Assembly (NCBI GenBank): GCA_030592145.1
Contig: JAUVKJ010000009.1
Location: 1 to 14,243, forward strand
Length of the DNA: 14,243 nt
Origin: Bacteroides sp.
GTDB lineage: Bacteria > Bacteroidota > Bacteroidia > Bacteroidales > SM23-62
Reading direction: 5' to 3'
The position numbers were made by a program, and so were the translations under genes. This document shows positions 7,312 through 14,243 of this stretch, one piece after another. Positions within the stretch are counted from its first letter, which is position 1; each line of letters opens with the position of its first letter. The notes under the pieces were generated by a model. The model was not told where the DNA came from and searched no databases. It was given only the letters and a program-made list of their open reading frames with translations.

Positions 7312-7351
7312 ATCCCGAACCCCGGCCTGCGCCAGGGCAGAATTTCGGGAT
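7312..7351. repeat. REP-like palindromic element in the usp-asnS intergenic region
   Basis: ATCCCGAA (7312-7319) is the exact reverse complement of TTCGGGAT (7344-7351). Inside it CCTG (7326-7329) pairs with CAGG (7333-7336) around CGC. The sequence TCATCCCGAA...TTTCGGGATCTG has the look of dispersed intergenic palindromes known from many genomes. It lies between divergent promoters, so it is not a terminator for either neighbour. Copy number cannot be judged from one window. Confidence 0.55.
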
Positions 7352-7380
7352 CTGCTCCATACATCAATAAAAACATTATT

Positions 7381-7408
7381 TTTGTACTTCATTTTCAGCA
7401 TAACTTTG
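7381..7408 (+). promoter_or_regulatory. asnS promoter (TTTG, 16 bases, TAACTTTG)
   Basis: TTTG at 7381-7384 and an exact TAACTTTG at 7401-7408 are separated by 16 bases, the same spacing as in the promoter before the Panacea antitoxin. The predicted start near 7415 leaves a 5' leader of about 70 bases before ATG 7485. I see no clear T-box or other riboswitch in that leader. Confidence 0.6.
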
Positions 7409-7484
7409 TAATAACTGTGGAAAAGCAATACTCATATTTCCATGGCTGGTCACAGGTTCAGCGAATTATTAAACTTATCAACCG

Positions 7485-8882
7485 ATGAAAGAAGCAGACA
7501 GGCCACAGATCAAGGACCTATTGGTATCAAAGGAATTCGGGAAGGATTTCCTCCTGAAGGGATGGGTGAGAACCAGGCGCGGGAACAAGCAGATTGCTTT
7601 CGTAGCATTGAATGACGGGAGTACCATTAATAATATCCAGGTGGTCATTGATGTACCGGGTTTTGACGAGGCGATGATCGAAAAGATTACCACCGGGGCC
7701 TGTATTGCAGTAAGCGGAACCCTGGTTGAATCCATGGGAAAGGGACAAAGTGTCGAGATCCAGGCAAAAGAAATCGAAATTTACGGTCCCGCAGATCCCG
7801 CGACCTACCCCCTGCAGAAAAAGGGACACTCTATGGAATTTTTACGGGAGATTGCCCATTTGCGGCCCCGCACCAACACCTTTGGCGCTATCCTGCGCAT
7901 CCGCCACCACCTGGCCTATGCCATCCATAAATATTTCAACGACAACGGTTTCTTCTGGATGCACACCCCCATCATAACCGGATCGGATGCCGAGGGGGCC
8001 GGGGAAATGTTCCGGGTAAGCACTCTTGATCCTGTCAATCCCCCGCTTACAGACGACAAGGAAATTGATTTCTCAAAAGATTTCTTCGGGAAGGAGACCA
8101 ACCTTACCGTATCGGGGCAGCTTGAAGGGGAACTGGGTGCACTGGCACTTTCGAAAATATATACTTTTGGTCCCACATTCCGGGCCGAAAACTCCAACAC
8201 CCCGCGTCACCTGGCCGAATTCTGGATGGTCGAACCGGAAATGGCATTTTGCGAGATCGATGATAACATGGATCTGGCCGAAGATTTCTTAAAGTACCTG
8301 ATCGGGTATGTGCTGGAAATCTGCCGGGATGATCTGGATTTCCTGCAAAAGATGTATGACGAAGAACTAACCGGGCGATTGAATTTCGTTCTTGAAAATG
8401 AATTTGAACGCATTGTTTATACCGAAGCAATCGAGATCCTTGAGTCCTCCGGACAAAAATGGGAGTTCCCGGTCAGCTGGGGAAAGGACCTTCAGGCTGA
8501 GCACGAACGCTACCTGGTAGAAAAGCATTACAAAAAGCCTGTCATTATCACCGATTATCCCAGAGACATCAAGGCTTTTTACATGAAGCAGAACGATGAC
8601 GGAAAGACCGTCCGCGGCATGGATGTACTATTCCCCCGGATCGGCGAGATCATCGGCGGAAGCCAGCGGGAAGAAGTCTACGAAAAGCTCGAGCAGCGGA
8701 TCGATGAAATGGACATCCCCAAAAAAGACTTCTGGTGGTATCTCGAAACCCGCAAGTTCGGCACCGCCCCCCACGCAGGGTTCGGGCTGGGCTTCGAAAG
8801 GCTGGTATTGTTTATAACCGGGATGAGCAACATCCGTGACGTCATCCCTTTCCCCCGTACCCCTAATAACGCTGAGTTTTAG
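7485..8882 (+). CDS. asnS: Asparaginyl-tRNA synthetase
   Basis: This 465-residue class IIb enzyme joins asparagine to tRNA-Asn using ATP in the cytoplasm. Residues about 1-110 form the OB-fold anticodon domain ([34 protein letters not shown]). The catalytic domain has motif 1 ([20 protein letters not shown]), an AsnRS-type insert before [17 protein letters not shown], motif 2 ([20 protein letters not shown], then MVEPE) and motif 3 ([14 protein letters not shown]). It ends with PRTPNNAEF. Use of Asn rather than Asp is supported by the AsnRS insert and overall match; AspRS would show different motif 2 surroundings. Length is normal and no lesion is seen. Confidence 0.96.
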   Translation: MKEADRPQIKDLLVSKEFGKDFLLKGWVRTRRGNKQIAFVALNDGSTINNIQVVIDVPGFDEAMIEKITTGACIAVSGTLVESMGKGQSVEIQAKEIEIYGPADPATYPLQKKGHSMEFLREIAHLRPRTNTFGAILRIRHHLAYAIHKYFNDNGFFWMHTPIITGSDAEGAGEMFRVSTLDPVNPPLTDDKEIDFSKDFFGKETNLTVSGQLEGELGALALSKIYTFGPTFRAENSNTPRHLAEFWMVEPEMAFCEIDDNMDLAEDFLKYLIGYVLEICRDDLDFLQKMYDEELTGRLNFVLENEFERIVYTEAIEILESSGQKWEFPVSWGKDLQAEHERYLVEKHYKKPVIITDYPRDIKAFYMKQNDDGKTVRGMDVLFPRIGEIIGGSQREEVYEKLEQRIDEMDIPKKDFWWYLETRKFGTAPHAGFGLGFERLVLFITGMSNIRDVIPFPRTPNNAEF

Positions 8883-8927
8883 GAAGATATAGATTAAACC
8901 GCATCTGCTTGTTTAACCTATATCCTC
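8882..8927. terminator. Hairpin terminator between asnS and the convergent ATPase gene
   Basis: GATATAGATTAAAC (8886-8899) pairs with GTTTAACCTATATC (8911-8924) through 14 positions with one mismatch (A opposite C) around an 11-base loop. It begins four bases after the asnS stop. A/T-rich sequence follows on both sides, but there is no clean U-tract, so efficiency is uncertain. It could serve both converging genes. Confidence 0.6.
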
Positions 8928-8953
8928 CATTCAATAAATTAATAAAGTCGGAA

Positions 8954-10113
8954 TTATTTGCAAATTATTCGTTTTAGAAATTCATCAAACTTTGGGACAG
9001 AAAAATTTATTAATCCTCGTCCAGGGCTATAAGCCATACCTTTTTTTATTAATCCATCCCTAATGGGAGCTGCCCGTTTTACAGTAAACCCAAGCTCTTC
9101 GGCTATCTGTGTCGATTTTGCAGGAAGATGTCCAACCTCTGCCATTGCACGTGCATAATCTTGTTGCTGTGGAGTTAGCCGGTCATACCGTACCCTAAAG
9201 AAACCACTATCTAAAGCTTTTAACGCGCGATTTGTTGCTGTTTTAGCGTGTTCTACTGTAATGGGAGAGGATGGTGCCACCTCCCAAACATGAGATCCCC
9301 AAACCTGAAGGAAAAAGGGATAACCATTAGTCTCCTCTAAAATGAGTTTTATTGCATCTTTCTCATAAAGAACCCCCTCATCTCGAGCAGGTATAACAAT
9401 TGCTTGTGTAGCACTCTTGTGGTTAAGTTTGTCAATTTCAGGATAATCGAACAAGCGTTCAGCATAGGACTTTGCCTCACCTGCAAGCTTGGCAAGTTGA
9501 GGTAATCCGGCTCCGAAAAAGAGTAAGGGTAACTTGTTTTGGGAAATTCTGTGCAATGCCAATATCAATGCGCTTAAGTCTTTCTGAATCAGATATTGCA
9601 GTTCGTCAACTAAAATTACGACAATTGTATTTCTTTTTTTGCCGCTGTCCCAATTGAAACAAAAAGATCTGTCAGGTCTATCATCAAATCACCTGTTGTA
9701 ATTTCATTTGATAGTCCAACTTCAAATTCTCCGATTTTTACCTTAAAAGCATTAGCAAATCCTCTTAAAAGATTGAATGCTTTTTGAATATCCTCTCCGG
9801 CTTTTTTTCTCCTATCCAGTTTTAAAAGCAACCTATGACGTTGTTGAGTCAGTAATTCGGGTAAAGTGTGGTTTGGATCTGCTTCGAAAATTGCTGTTTG
9901 ACAGTCTTCTAATTCAGCTATCTGATAAATTCGGTTTAGCAGAACTGTTTTTCCAACACCTCTCAAGCCAAGCAGAAGTTGACTTTTAGCAGCTTTATTG
10001 CTTTTAGTCCGTTTTATTGTATTAACTGCTAATTGAAGAATATCTTCTCTGCCGGCCAGTTCGGGAGGAGGTGTCCCTGCACCAGGAGTATATGGATTAT
10101 CAACTGGATTCAT
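8954..10113 (-). pseudogene. AAA/ATPase_2-type ATP-binding protein with C-terminal winged helix, split by a -1 frameshift
   Basis: Two minus-strand frames make one protein of about 386 residues. The first part (10113 to stop at 9616) has an N-terminal NPYTPGAGTPPPELAGRE and Walker A GLRGVGKTVLL. The frame then slips at seven A's (9640-9634). In the other frame the protein goes on as KKRNTIVVILVDELQYLIQK (Walker B with VDE), LALHRISQNKLPLLFFGAGL, LEETNGYPFFLQVWG, and a winged-helix end (STQIAEELGFTVKRAAPIRD), stopping at 8954. An eighth A would restore the gene, so this is a one-base loss, a sequencing error in a homopolymer, or possible recoding. Without it the first product lacks Walker B. 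The family is the archaeal-type/STAND-like ATPases often found as single accessory genes; the target is unknown. It is not obviously part of an operon. TAACTTTA on the minus strand (10120-10127) is a near-consensus -7. Confidence 0.78.
9634..9640 (-). other. A7 homopolymer at the ATPase frameshift site
   Basis: On the coding strand the codons read GCA AAA AAA GAA, and the downstream half of the gene requires GCA AAA AAA AGA. Re-reading one base (-1), or one extra A in DNA or RNA, joins Walker A to Walker B in a single protein. Runs of this kind are prone both to sequencing error and to polymerase or ribosome slippage. Confidence 0.7.
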
Positions 10114-10194
10114 TTCTATTAAAGTTACTGTGAGTTATTCATATTTTTGATAACTACGAATAACTTTGCTATACAAACTCTGTATAAATAAAGA

Positions 10195-10213
10195 AGGGGC
10201 CCGTCGAGCCCCT
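10195..10213 (-). terminator. Rho-independent terminator for the TPR gene
   Basis: AGGGGC (10195-10200) pairs with GCCCCT (10208-10213) around a seven-base loop. On the minus strand the stem is followed by TTCTTTATTTATA, a U-rich tract. It lies about 115 bases after the stop of the TPR gene and upstream of the ATPase gene on the same strand, so it should separate the two transcripts. Confidence 0.7.
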
Positions 10214-10225
10214 CCCTATATATCG

Positions 10226-10335
10226 TGTCAGCGAAAATCAGTTTGTTCTGAAAAGATAGCAATACTGTTTGAGCCCCGCAGGGGCGAGTTGTATTGCGAA
10301 CGGCTCAGAACAAACTGATTTCGCCTCTACTGACA
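10226..10335. repeat. Large nested inverted repeat (about 110 bases) behind the TPR gene
   Basis: The outer arms at 10231-10251 and 10305-10324 are reverse complements over 20 bases with one extra A in the left arm (GCGAAAATCAG... and ...CTGATTTCGC). Nested inside, GCAATAC (10259-10265) pairs with GTATTGC (10291-10297), and GCCCC (10273-10277) pairs with GGGGC (10281-10285) around GCA. TGTCA (10226-10230) and TGACA (10331-10335) extend the symmetry past a six-base bulge that contains the TPR stop codon. The right arm ends two bases past that stop, so the minus-strand transcript would carry this as a long 3' hairpin before the terminator. It may be a small repeat element with terminal inverted repeats or an RNA structure; no gene lies inside it. 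Confidence 0.75.
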
Positions 10336-11304
10336 ATTCAAAACGTTCTCCATCTTATGCTTCACCGTCTTGAGATACGGCTCGACAAGCGCCTTGCTGA
10401 ATGCATCACAGGCTTTGTCGTACTCCACCAGGCTCATATACGCATTCCCCACCTCATACCAGATCTTCGCCTGATCAGCTTCCTCTTCGTACTGAGCAGC
10501 CTTCAGCCCGTATTCAACAGCCTTTTTGAAGTCTAACTGCTTCCCGTAAATCACACAGGTCAGGTAATACGGATCGGCATCTTCGGCATCGTATTTATAT
10601 GAAATTTCAAAATTCCTGATGGCTTCCTCGTAATCTTCAGCCTTGAAGGCCAGCTTACCGGTGTTCAGGTAATGATCTTTCAGTGTCTTGGTGGCAGCCG
10701 CGATGGTCTTATTATCCCCGGCGGCGGTCCCCACCTCGATCGCTTTTTCCATGGTTGCGATCATATTGGCATCATCATCCTGCTTCTTATAAACAAGGGC
10801 CTTCCCGTATACGGCACGGGCATAATCGGGCTTGTACCCGATGGCTTTTTCGAAACTGGCAAGCGCGGCATCGAAATCCCCGCTCTTTACCTGTGAATTC
10901 CCCTGGGCATTGTACAGCTGGGGAATGTATTTAAGTGATTTTGCCTTGATGTCATCGTTCCCGTACTTGTCACATGCCCCGACCGTTGCCTCGAACTTCG
11001 TAATGGCACCGGAAATATCCTTTGCCTTGTAGGTATCCATGGCCACACGATAATGCAGTGCCGGGATCTGTCCCTGTGCATTTGCTTTCATTTCATCTCC
11101 CTCGGCTCCCAGTTCGTCGGCAAGCGCAATGGTTGATTCGAACTTCTCTATGGCGGCCTCGAAACTTCCGGCATTCACTTCCTCCGCGCCGGCATTGAAG
11201 GCGTTGATCACATCCGCGAGGCTTGTCTGTGCATTCAGTGAAACAGCAAACAGCGCCATAAGCAACACGACGGGATACTTCCTGAAACTTCCTTTTCTAA
11301 TCAT
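10327..11304 (-). CDS. Secreted or periplasmic tetratricopeptide-repeat protein
   Basis: The 325-residue protein starts with a signal peptide: basic MIRKGSFRKYP, a hydrophobic core VVLLMALFAVSL, and a likely cleavage after LNA (residue 25). The rest is made of about seven to eight TPR units. Examples are AEEVNAGSFEAAIEKFEST, NSQVKSGDFDAALASFEKAI, GKLAFKAEDYEEAIRNFEIS and GNAYMSLVEYDKACDAFSKA. TPR proteins act as protein-binding scaffolds; no enzymatic domain is present and the partner cannot be inferred. It probably resides in the periplasm. The gene is transcribed alone, with its own -7 element at 11357-11364 and a terminator at 10195-10213. The strong local conservation of the TPR pattern makes the call safe, but not a function. 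Confidence 0.82.
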   Translation of the reverse strand: MIRKGSFRKYPVVLLMALFAVSLNAQTSLADVINAFNAGAEEVNAGSFEAAIEKFESTIALADELGAEGDEMKANAQGQIPALHYRVAMDTYKAKDISGAITKFEATVGACDKYGNDDIKAKSLKYIPQLYNAQGNSQVKSGDFDAALASFEKAIGYKPDYARAVYGKALVYKKQDDDANMIATMEKAIEVGTAAGDNKTIAAATKTLKDHYLNTGKLAFKAEDYEEAIRNFEISYKYDAEDADPYYLTCVIYGKQLDFKKAVEYGLKAAQYEEEADQAKIWYEVGNAYMSLVEYDKACDAFSKALVEPYLKTVKHKMENVLNCQ

Positions 11305-11356
11305 TTTATAAAGATTTAATTGATTGTCATTTACTCAAACTCAAAATACTGACCTG

Positions 11357-11364
11357 CAAACATA
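11357..11364 (-). promoter_or_regulatory. Bacteroidota -7 element (TATGTTTG) for the TPR gene
   Basis: On the minus strand TATGTTTG matches TAnnTTTG exactly and lies 52 bases before ATG 11304, predicting a leader of about 45 bases. A clear -33 TTTG is not seen at 16-20 bases upstream. Confidence 0.5.
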
Positions 11365-11473
11365 GAATTTTTTTCACAGTTTCGGCATTAATCGGGGTTT
11401 TCATCAGGGGTCAACACATATAAAAATCTGAGTTGGTACAAGGTGTTAATTTTTCTCTTTTAACTTAATCGTA

Positions 11474-11818
11474 TCATTTAAAATTGTTTAAAATCCTTTC
11501 TCTGTCTTCGCTCTCCTTATCATTTTTATGATAAAGTTCTACAAAGATTATCCGTTGCTCCGCTTCAAAGTGCGTGTATATTAGCCGCAAGCCTGAATTA
11601 ACGCCCCAACCTTTCAAACTCTTACAAGCAATTTTTTTCACTTTTATCACATATGTTTCAATACCCAGGCCATCTATCCTAAAGCTAAAAGGCGGCCTTT
11701 CGTTTGGCTCCACCTTCAAAACTTTTTTCACTACTTCAAGGTCATCGTTCAAACTTCGATACTTCTTGAGCAGCTTTTTCAGATCCCTTTTAAATTCATC
11801 CAATTCGTCAAAGATCAT
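11474..11818 (-). CDS. RelE-like toxin paired with a Panacea antitoxin
   Basis: The 114-residue protein has the RelE/ParE-like fold. A helical start (FDELDEFKRDLKKLLKKYRS) is followed by strands ending ACKSLKGWGVNSGLRLIYTH and RIIFVELYHKNDKESEDRER, typical of the RelE-like toxins that cut ribosome-bound mRNA. Basic residues for RNA contact (Lys/Arg in the CKSLKG and SGLRLIY strands) are present and I see no lesion. The ATG (11818-11816) overlaps the stop of the upstream antitoxin gene as ATGA, so the two are translationally coupled. RelE toxins usually pair with a small DNA-binding antitoxin; here the partner is a 267-residue Panacea-domain protein. mRNA cleavage is inferred, not shown. Confidence 0.78.
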   Translation of the reverse strand: MIFDELDEFKRDLKKLLKKYRSLNDDLEVVKKVLKVEPNERPPFSFRIDGLGIETYVIKVKKIACKSLKGWGVNSGLRLIYTHFEAEQRIIFVELYHKNDKESEDRERILNNFK

Positions 11819-12618
11819 GGCTGCTCAGGTTCATCGGTATAAGTTCTTACCGAAAAAGGAGATTCCCTGTAAAAAGCCAGTTCGTAATCAATAACTTCTC
11901 CTTCTTCGGATGCTTTCCATGGCATATCCTTATGCGAGTATTCACCAATTGCTGCGGCTGACCAATCAGAAAACCGATCGATTACCTGATCGATTACTTC
12001 CTTTTCAGCAGCACTCATAATAGCAAGATCCGCTTTTTCCAACGGGATATATCTCGTTTGTGGATAGCCATGATACTCCGTTTTTATTCTATGTAACTGT
12101 CCATTCTCTATCATCTGACCGATAAGGCTATCCAACATTTGCGGAACAGGGCCATAAGGTAATTTACGGTATTGAGAACCGGTTAGATGCTCCTCATATT
12201 TTTCATAATAATTAAAATCGGAAAAGTAAAGCAGCTTATACAGGACAGTTTCTCCTACATTGGGTTTTCCGGCACATCGTTCAAGAATATACAGTAAAAC
12301 GTTTCTTAGCTTATCTGCTTTAAACCTGGGAACCGAAATCCTTACATCCTTCCTGACAGGAGCAGCTTCTGCTACTATATCAATTTTTTCCACAACTTTG
12401 TACTCCTTTGCTAAAAATTTATCCAGTGAAAAGCCAAGCGCTTCTGAGAGTTTAATTAACTCTATTACGGATACGTTCCGGTTTCCCAACTCAATCTGGG
12501 CAACCGAAGACCTGGGAATTTTCAGGAACCTGGCCAAATCTTCCTGAGACAGGCCTTTTAGCCTTCTGAGTTCCAGTATCCTTTTTCCAATTTGTTTTGG
12601 AGACAATCTTGTGTTCAT
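11815..12618 (-). CDS. XRE-family helix-turn-helix protein with Panacea (DUF4065) domain, PanA-like antitoxin
   Basis: The protein is 267 residues. Residues about 8-70 are an XRE/Cro-type DNA-binding domain (IGKRILELRRLKGLSQEDLA, RFLKIPRSSVAQIELGNRNV). Residues about 100-240 are a Panacea domain: GETVLYKLLYFSDFNYYEKY, LTGSQYRKLPYGPVPQMLDS. Panacea is known as a widely interchangeable antitoxin domain that neutralises many unrelated toxin folds (PanA of PanAT systems). The fused HTH suggests it also represses its own promoter, and an inverted repeat lies over that promoter at 12649-12669. The gene precedes the RelE-like toxin and overlaps it by four bases. Function as an antitoxin is inferred from family and arrangement. 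Confidence 0.85.
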   Translation of the reverse strand: MNTRLSPKQIGKRILELRRLKGLSQEDLARFLKIPRSSVAQIELGNRNVSVIELIKLSEALGFSLDKFLAKEYKVVEKIDIVAEAAPVRKDVRISVPRFKADKLRNVLLYILERCAGKPNVGETVLYKLLYFSDFNYYEKYEEHLTGSQYRKLPYGPVPQMLDSLIGQMIENGQLHRIKTEYHGYPQTRYIPLEKADLAIMSAAEKEVIDQVIDRFSDWSAAAIGEYSHKDMPWKASEEGEVIDYELAFYRESPFSVRTYTDEPEQP

Positions 12619-12637
12619 GGTTTGACTAAATTTACTG

Positions 12638-12665
12638 CAAAGATAAGCAATGTTTTATTATCAAA
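12638..12665 (-). promoter_or_regulatory. Promoter of the Panacea/RelE operon (TTTG, 16 bases, TATCTTTG)
   Basis: On the minus strand TTTG (12665-12662) and an exact TATCTTTG (12645-12638) are separated by 16 bases, the same spacing as at asnS. Transcription should begin about a dozen bases before ATG 12618, giving a very short leader. Confidence 0.6.
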
Positions 12666-12669
12666 CATT
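12649..12669. promoter_or_regulatory. Probable operator: perfect inverted repeat AATGTTT-N7-AAACATT
   Basis: AATGTTT (12649-12655) and AAACATT (12663-12669) are exact reverse complements with a seven-base spacer. The repeat covers the -33 element and most of the spacer of the promoter above, as expected for autorepression by the XRE-type antitoxin it precedes. Binding is inferred. Confidence 0.55.
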
Positions 12670-12849
12670 TATTTGTTCATTTATACAACATATTGAATCT
12701 TTGCCGTTTATTGTACCAACCAGTGATAAGCATCCTTTTCACACAAACCGGCGATATTTCCGGAAGGCATAGCATAATATTATCTTCAGAAGGGCAAGAT
12801 CCCGATAATCTTTTCTAAATTTATCCTCCCGTAAAAATTATCTCAAAAT

Positions 12850-14043
12850 ATGAAGCTTAAACTCCTTTCTGTAGTAGGTGCCCGGCCAAATTTCATGAAA
12901 ATTGCACCTTTTATTCATGCTATTCGCGATCACAACCAGGGCATTTTAAGGGAAACCGGTCAATTCCATAATATAAAAATCGAGCATACCCTCGTTCATA
13001 CCGGACAACATTACGATGCCACCATGTCGGATACCTTCTTTAAGACCCTCAACATACCTGAACCTGAAATAAACCTTGGCGTCGGATCCGGCACCCATGC
13101 AGAACAGGTGGGTAATACCATGATCAAATTTGAAAAAGTTTTGAAGCAGATACAGCCACACTGGGTGGTGGTGGTCGGAGATGTCAACGCCACACTGGCC
13201 TGCTCGGTAACCGCTAAAAAAGAACATATCAAATGCTGTCACATAGAAGCAGGATTGCGCAGCAGAGATCTTGGGATGCCGGAAGAAATCAACCGTCTTG
13301 TTACCGACCGGCTTTCTGACTTATTGCTGACACCCGATAAAATGTCAAATGAGAACCTGAGAAAAGAGTGTGTGCCGGAAGAGAAGATCAGGTTTGTCGG
13401 GAATATCATGATCGATACCCTGAGAAAAAACCGGGTGATTACAGAAAAACTTGAAATCAATAATATCATCAGGAACAACCTTCTTCAGGAATCAGCAACT
13501 TTTGCCTCCCTGACACCAGCCGGATATGCATTAATGACACTCCATCGCCCTTCAAATGTTGATGAGAAAAAGATATTGACGGGCATTGTGGATTTTCTTA
13601 TTGGGGAAGTTCAGGCCAAGCTACCGCTGGTCTGGACCGTTCATCCCAGAACAAAAAAACAACTGGAATTATTTAACTTATGGGAAAAGATTTTAGCTGA
13701 AAAAAACATCCTGTTACTGAATCCTCTGGGTTATCACGAATTGTTGAGACTCAATATGGATGCAAAGATATTATTAACCGATAGCGGGGGACTGCAGGAA
13801 GAATGCACAATATTAGGTACACCCTGTCTGACATTGCGATTTAATACCGAACGCCCCATAACCCTCCGTGAATATGGCGGAGTTAGTGTGCTCGTAGGAA
13901 ATGATATTGAAAAACTTCATAAAGAATTTGTCTATACCATGAAATCCGATCGAAAACCCAAACAACCTGAACTCTGGGACGGCCACACCGCACCCCGTTG
14001 TATTCTGGCAATTATAGAATCTTCCAACAGGTCTTTACCATGA
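12850..14043 (+). CDS. wecB: Non-hydrolysing UDP-N-acetylglucosamine 2-epimerase
   Basis: This 397-residue cytoplasmic enzyme interconverts UDP-GlcNAc and UDP-ManNAc, feeding surface polysaccharide synthesis. It is a GT-B fold protein. It has the start VVGARPNFMKIAP (residues 8-20), HTGQHYD, VGDVNATLA, HIEAGLRSRDLGMPEEINR (the catalytic His/Glu region), LHRPSNVD, HPRTKKQ, and TDSGGLQEECTILGTPCLTL followed by NTERPIT, all expected. The ATG at 12850 gives the family N-terminus exactly. Length is normal. It is not followed by other polysaccharide genes in this window, so which glycan it serves is unknown. The 231 bases before it hold the divergent Panacea promoter; AATCTTTG at 12696-12703 is only a partial -7 match. 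Confidence 0.93.
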   Translation: MKLKLLSVVGARPNFMKIAPFIHAIRDHNQGILRETGQFHNIKIEHTLVHTGQHYDATMSDTFFKTLNIPEPEINLGVGSGTHAEQVGNTMIKFEKVLKQIQPHWVVVVGDVNATLACSVTAKKEHIKCCHIEAGLRSRDLGMPEEINRLVTDRLSDLLLTPDKMSNENLRKECVPEEKIRFVGNIMIDTLRKNRVITEKLEINNIIRNNLLQESATFASLTPAGYALMTLHRPSNVDEKKILTGIVDFLIGEVQAKLPLVWTVHPRTKKQLELFNLWEKILAEKNILLLNPLGYHELLRLNMDAKILLTDSGGLQEECTILGTPCLTLRFNTERPITLREYGGVSVLVGNDIEKLHKEFVYTMKSDRKPKQPELWDGHTAPRCILAIIESSNRSLP

Positions 14044-14048
14044 TGAGC

Positions 14049-14080
14049 TTTACTTCCGGGGTGATTGGTTTACTTCCGGG
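14049..14080. repeat. Short direct repeat (TTTACTTCCGGG twice, 20-base period)
   Basis: TTTACTTCCGGG occurs at 14049-14060 and again at 14069-14080, between the convergent ends of the epimerase and lactonase genes. It is likely a local duplication; no function is evident. Confidence 0.5.
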
Positions 14081-14083
14081 TGA

Positions 14084-14243
14084 CTATGGAAGCTTTTCAA
14101 TAAAGAGAATATTCCCCGGGGCTTTGATTTTCATCTTTTCCCCGGCAGGTGACAACATGCCGGTCTGAATGTCTATAAGGAAAACCTCGATCTCATCGCT
14201 CCTCTCACCGGCAACAAACAGATACCTGCCCTTAGGGTCTATG
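14084..14243 (-). CDS. C-terminal end of a lactonase-family (6-phosphogluconolactonase type) beta-propeller protein, partial
   Basis: Minus-strand codons from the window edge to TAG (14086-14084) give 52 residues beginning IDPKGRYLFVAGERSDEI, then VFLIDIQTG and IKAPGNILFIEKLP at the end. The pattern DPxGRxLFVA...IxVFxID..TG is the blade repeat of the seven-bladed YbhE/Pgl-type lactonase family, and the final segment fits its last blade. Most of the gene lies outside the window, so enzymatic activity cannot be judged. It is convergent with the epimerase gene. Confidence 0.65.
   Translation of the reverse strand, partial: IDPKGRYLFVAGERSDEIEVFLIDIQTGMLSPAGEKMKIKAPGNILFIEKLP

Noticed and set aside
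10161..10168. Exact plus-strand TAACTTTG as promoter of a small RNA through the palindrome
   Set aside because: No -33 at a suitable distance and no U-tract after the palindrome on the plus strand; kept only as a possibility in the palindrome finding.
1..14243. CRISPR arrays, tRNA or rRNA genes, integrases and transposases
   Set aside because: Looked for on both strands; no regularly spaced repeats, tRNA-like cloverleaf or recombinase motifs were seen.

Overview
The window looks like a chromosomal segment of a Bacteroidota bacterium, probably near the Bacteroidales or Marinilabiliales. Three things suggest this. Several genes are preceded by the Bacteroidota-type -7 promoter element TAnnTTTG, at 543, 1832, 7401, 11357 and 12638. 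There is little Shine-Dalgarno signal. The proteins (AsnRS ending in PRTPNNAEF, RpoN, HipA, AbiE and Panacea families) resemble Bacteroidota homologues as I remember them. No database search was possible, so family names rest on motifs and recall.

Layout. 1-514: the tail of a probable HipB-type antitoxin and a short HipA-like ORF that seems to lack two internal blocks. 563-1798: a GT28-like glycosyltransferase with a long Gly/Ser-rich linker. 1846-2315: an intact hicB-hicA pair. 2349-2954 (-): a membrane protein of the PAP2 type. 3182-4788: an AbiE type IV module with an intact AbiEi antitoxin and an AbiEii toxin gene broken by one in-frame TGA exactly at its Gly-Gly motif. 4852-6318 (-): sigma-54 (rpoN), behind a tandem universal stress protein (6384-7241, -). 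7485-8882 (+): asparaginyl-tRNA synthetase. 8954-10113 (-): an AAA-type ATPase with a winged-helix tail, split by a -1 frameshift at an A7 run. 10327-11304 (-): a secreted TPR protein, followed by a large nested inverted repeat and a terminator. 11474-12618 (-): an intact two-gene module of an XRE-Panacea (PanA-like) antitoxin and a RelE-like toxin, with a visible promoter and operator. 12850-14043 (+): a UDP-GlcNAc 2-epimerase. 14084-14243 (-): the C-terminal end of a lactonase-type beta-propeller protein.

The housekeeping genes (rpoN, asnS, wecB-type epimerase) are separated by small accessory blocks. Four toxin-antitoxin loci of different types lie in 12.6 kb. Two look functional (hicBA and Panacea/RelE). 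Two have a ruined toxin (HipA and AbiEii), and in the AbiE case the antitoxin remains whole. The ATPase gene is also broken. The window therefore reads as an accessory region in turnover rather than one coordinated machine. The best candidates for something new are the Panacea/RelE pair with its operator, the nested palindrome behind the TPR gene, and the in-frame shrinkage of HipA.
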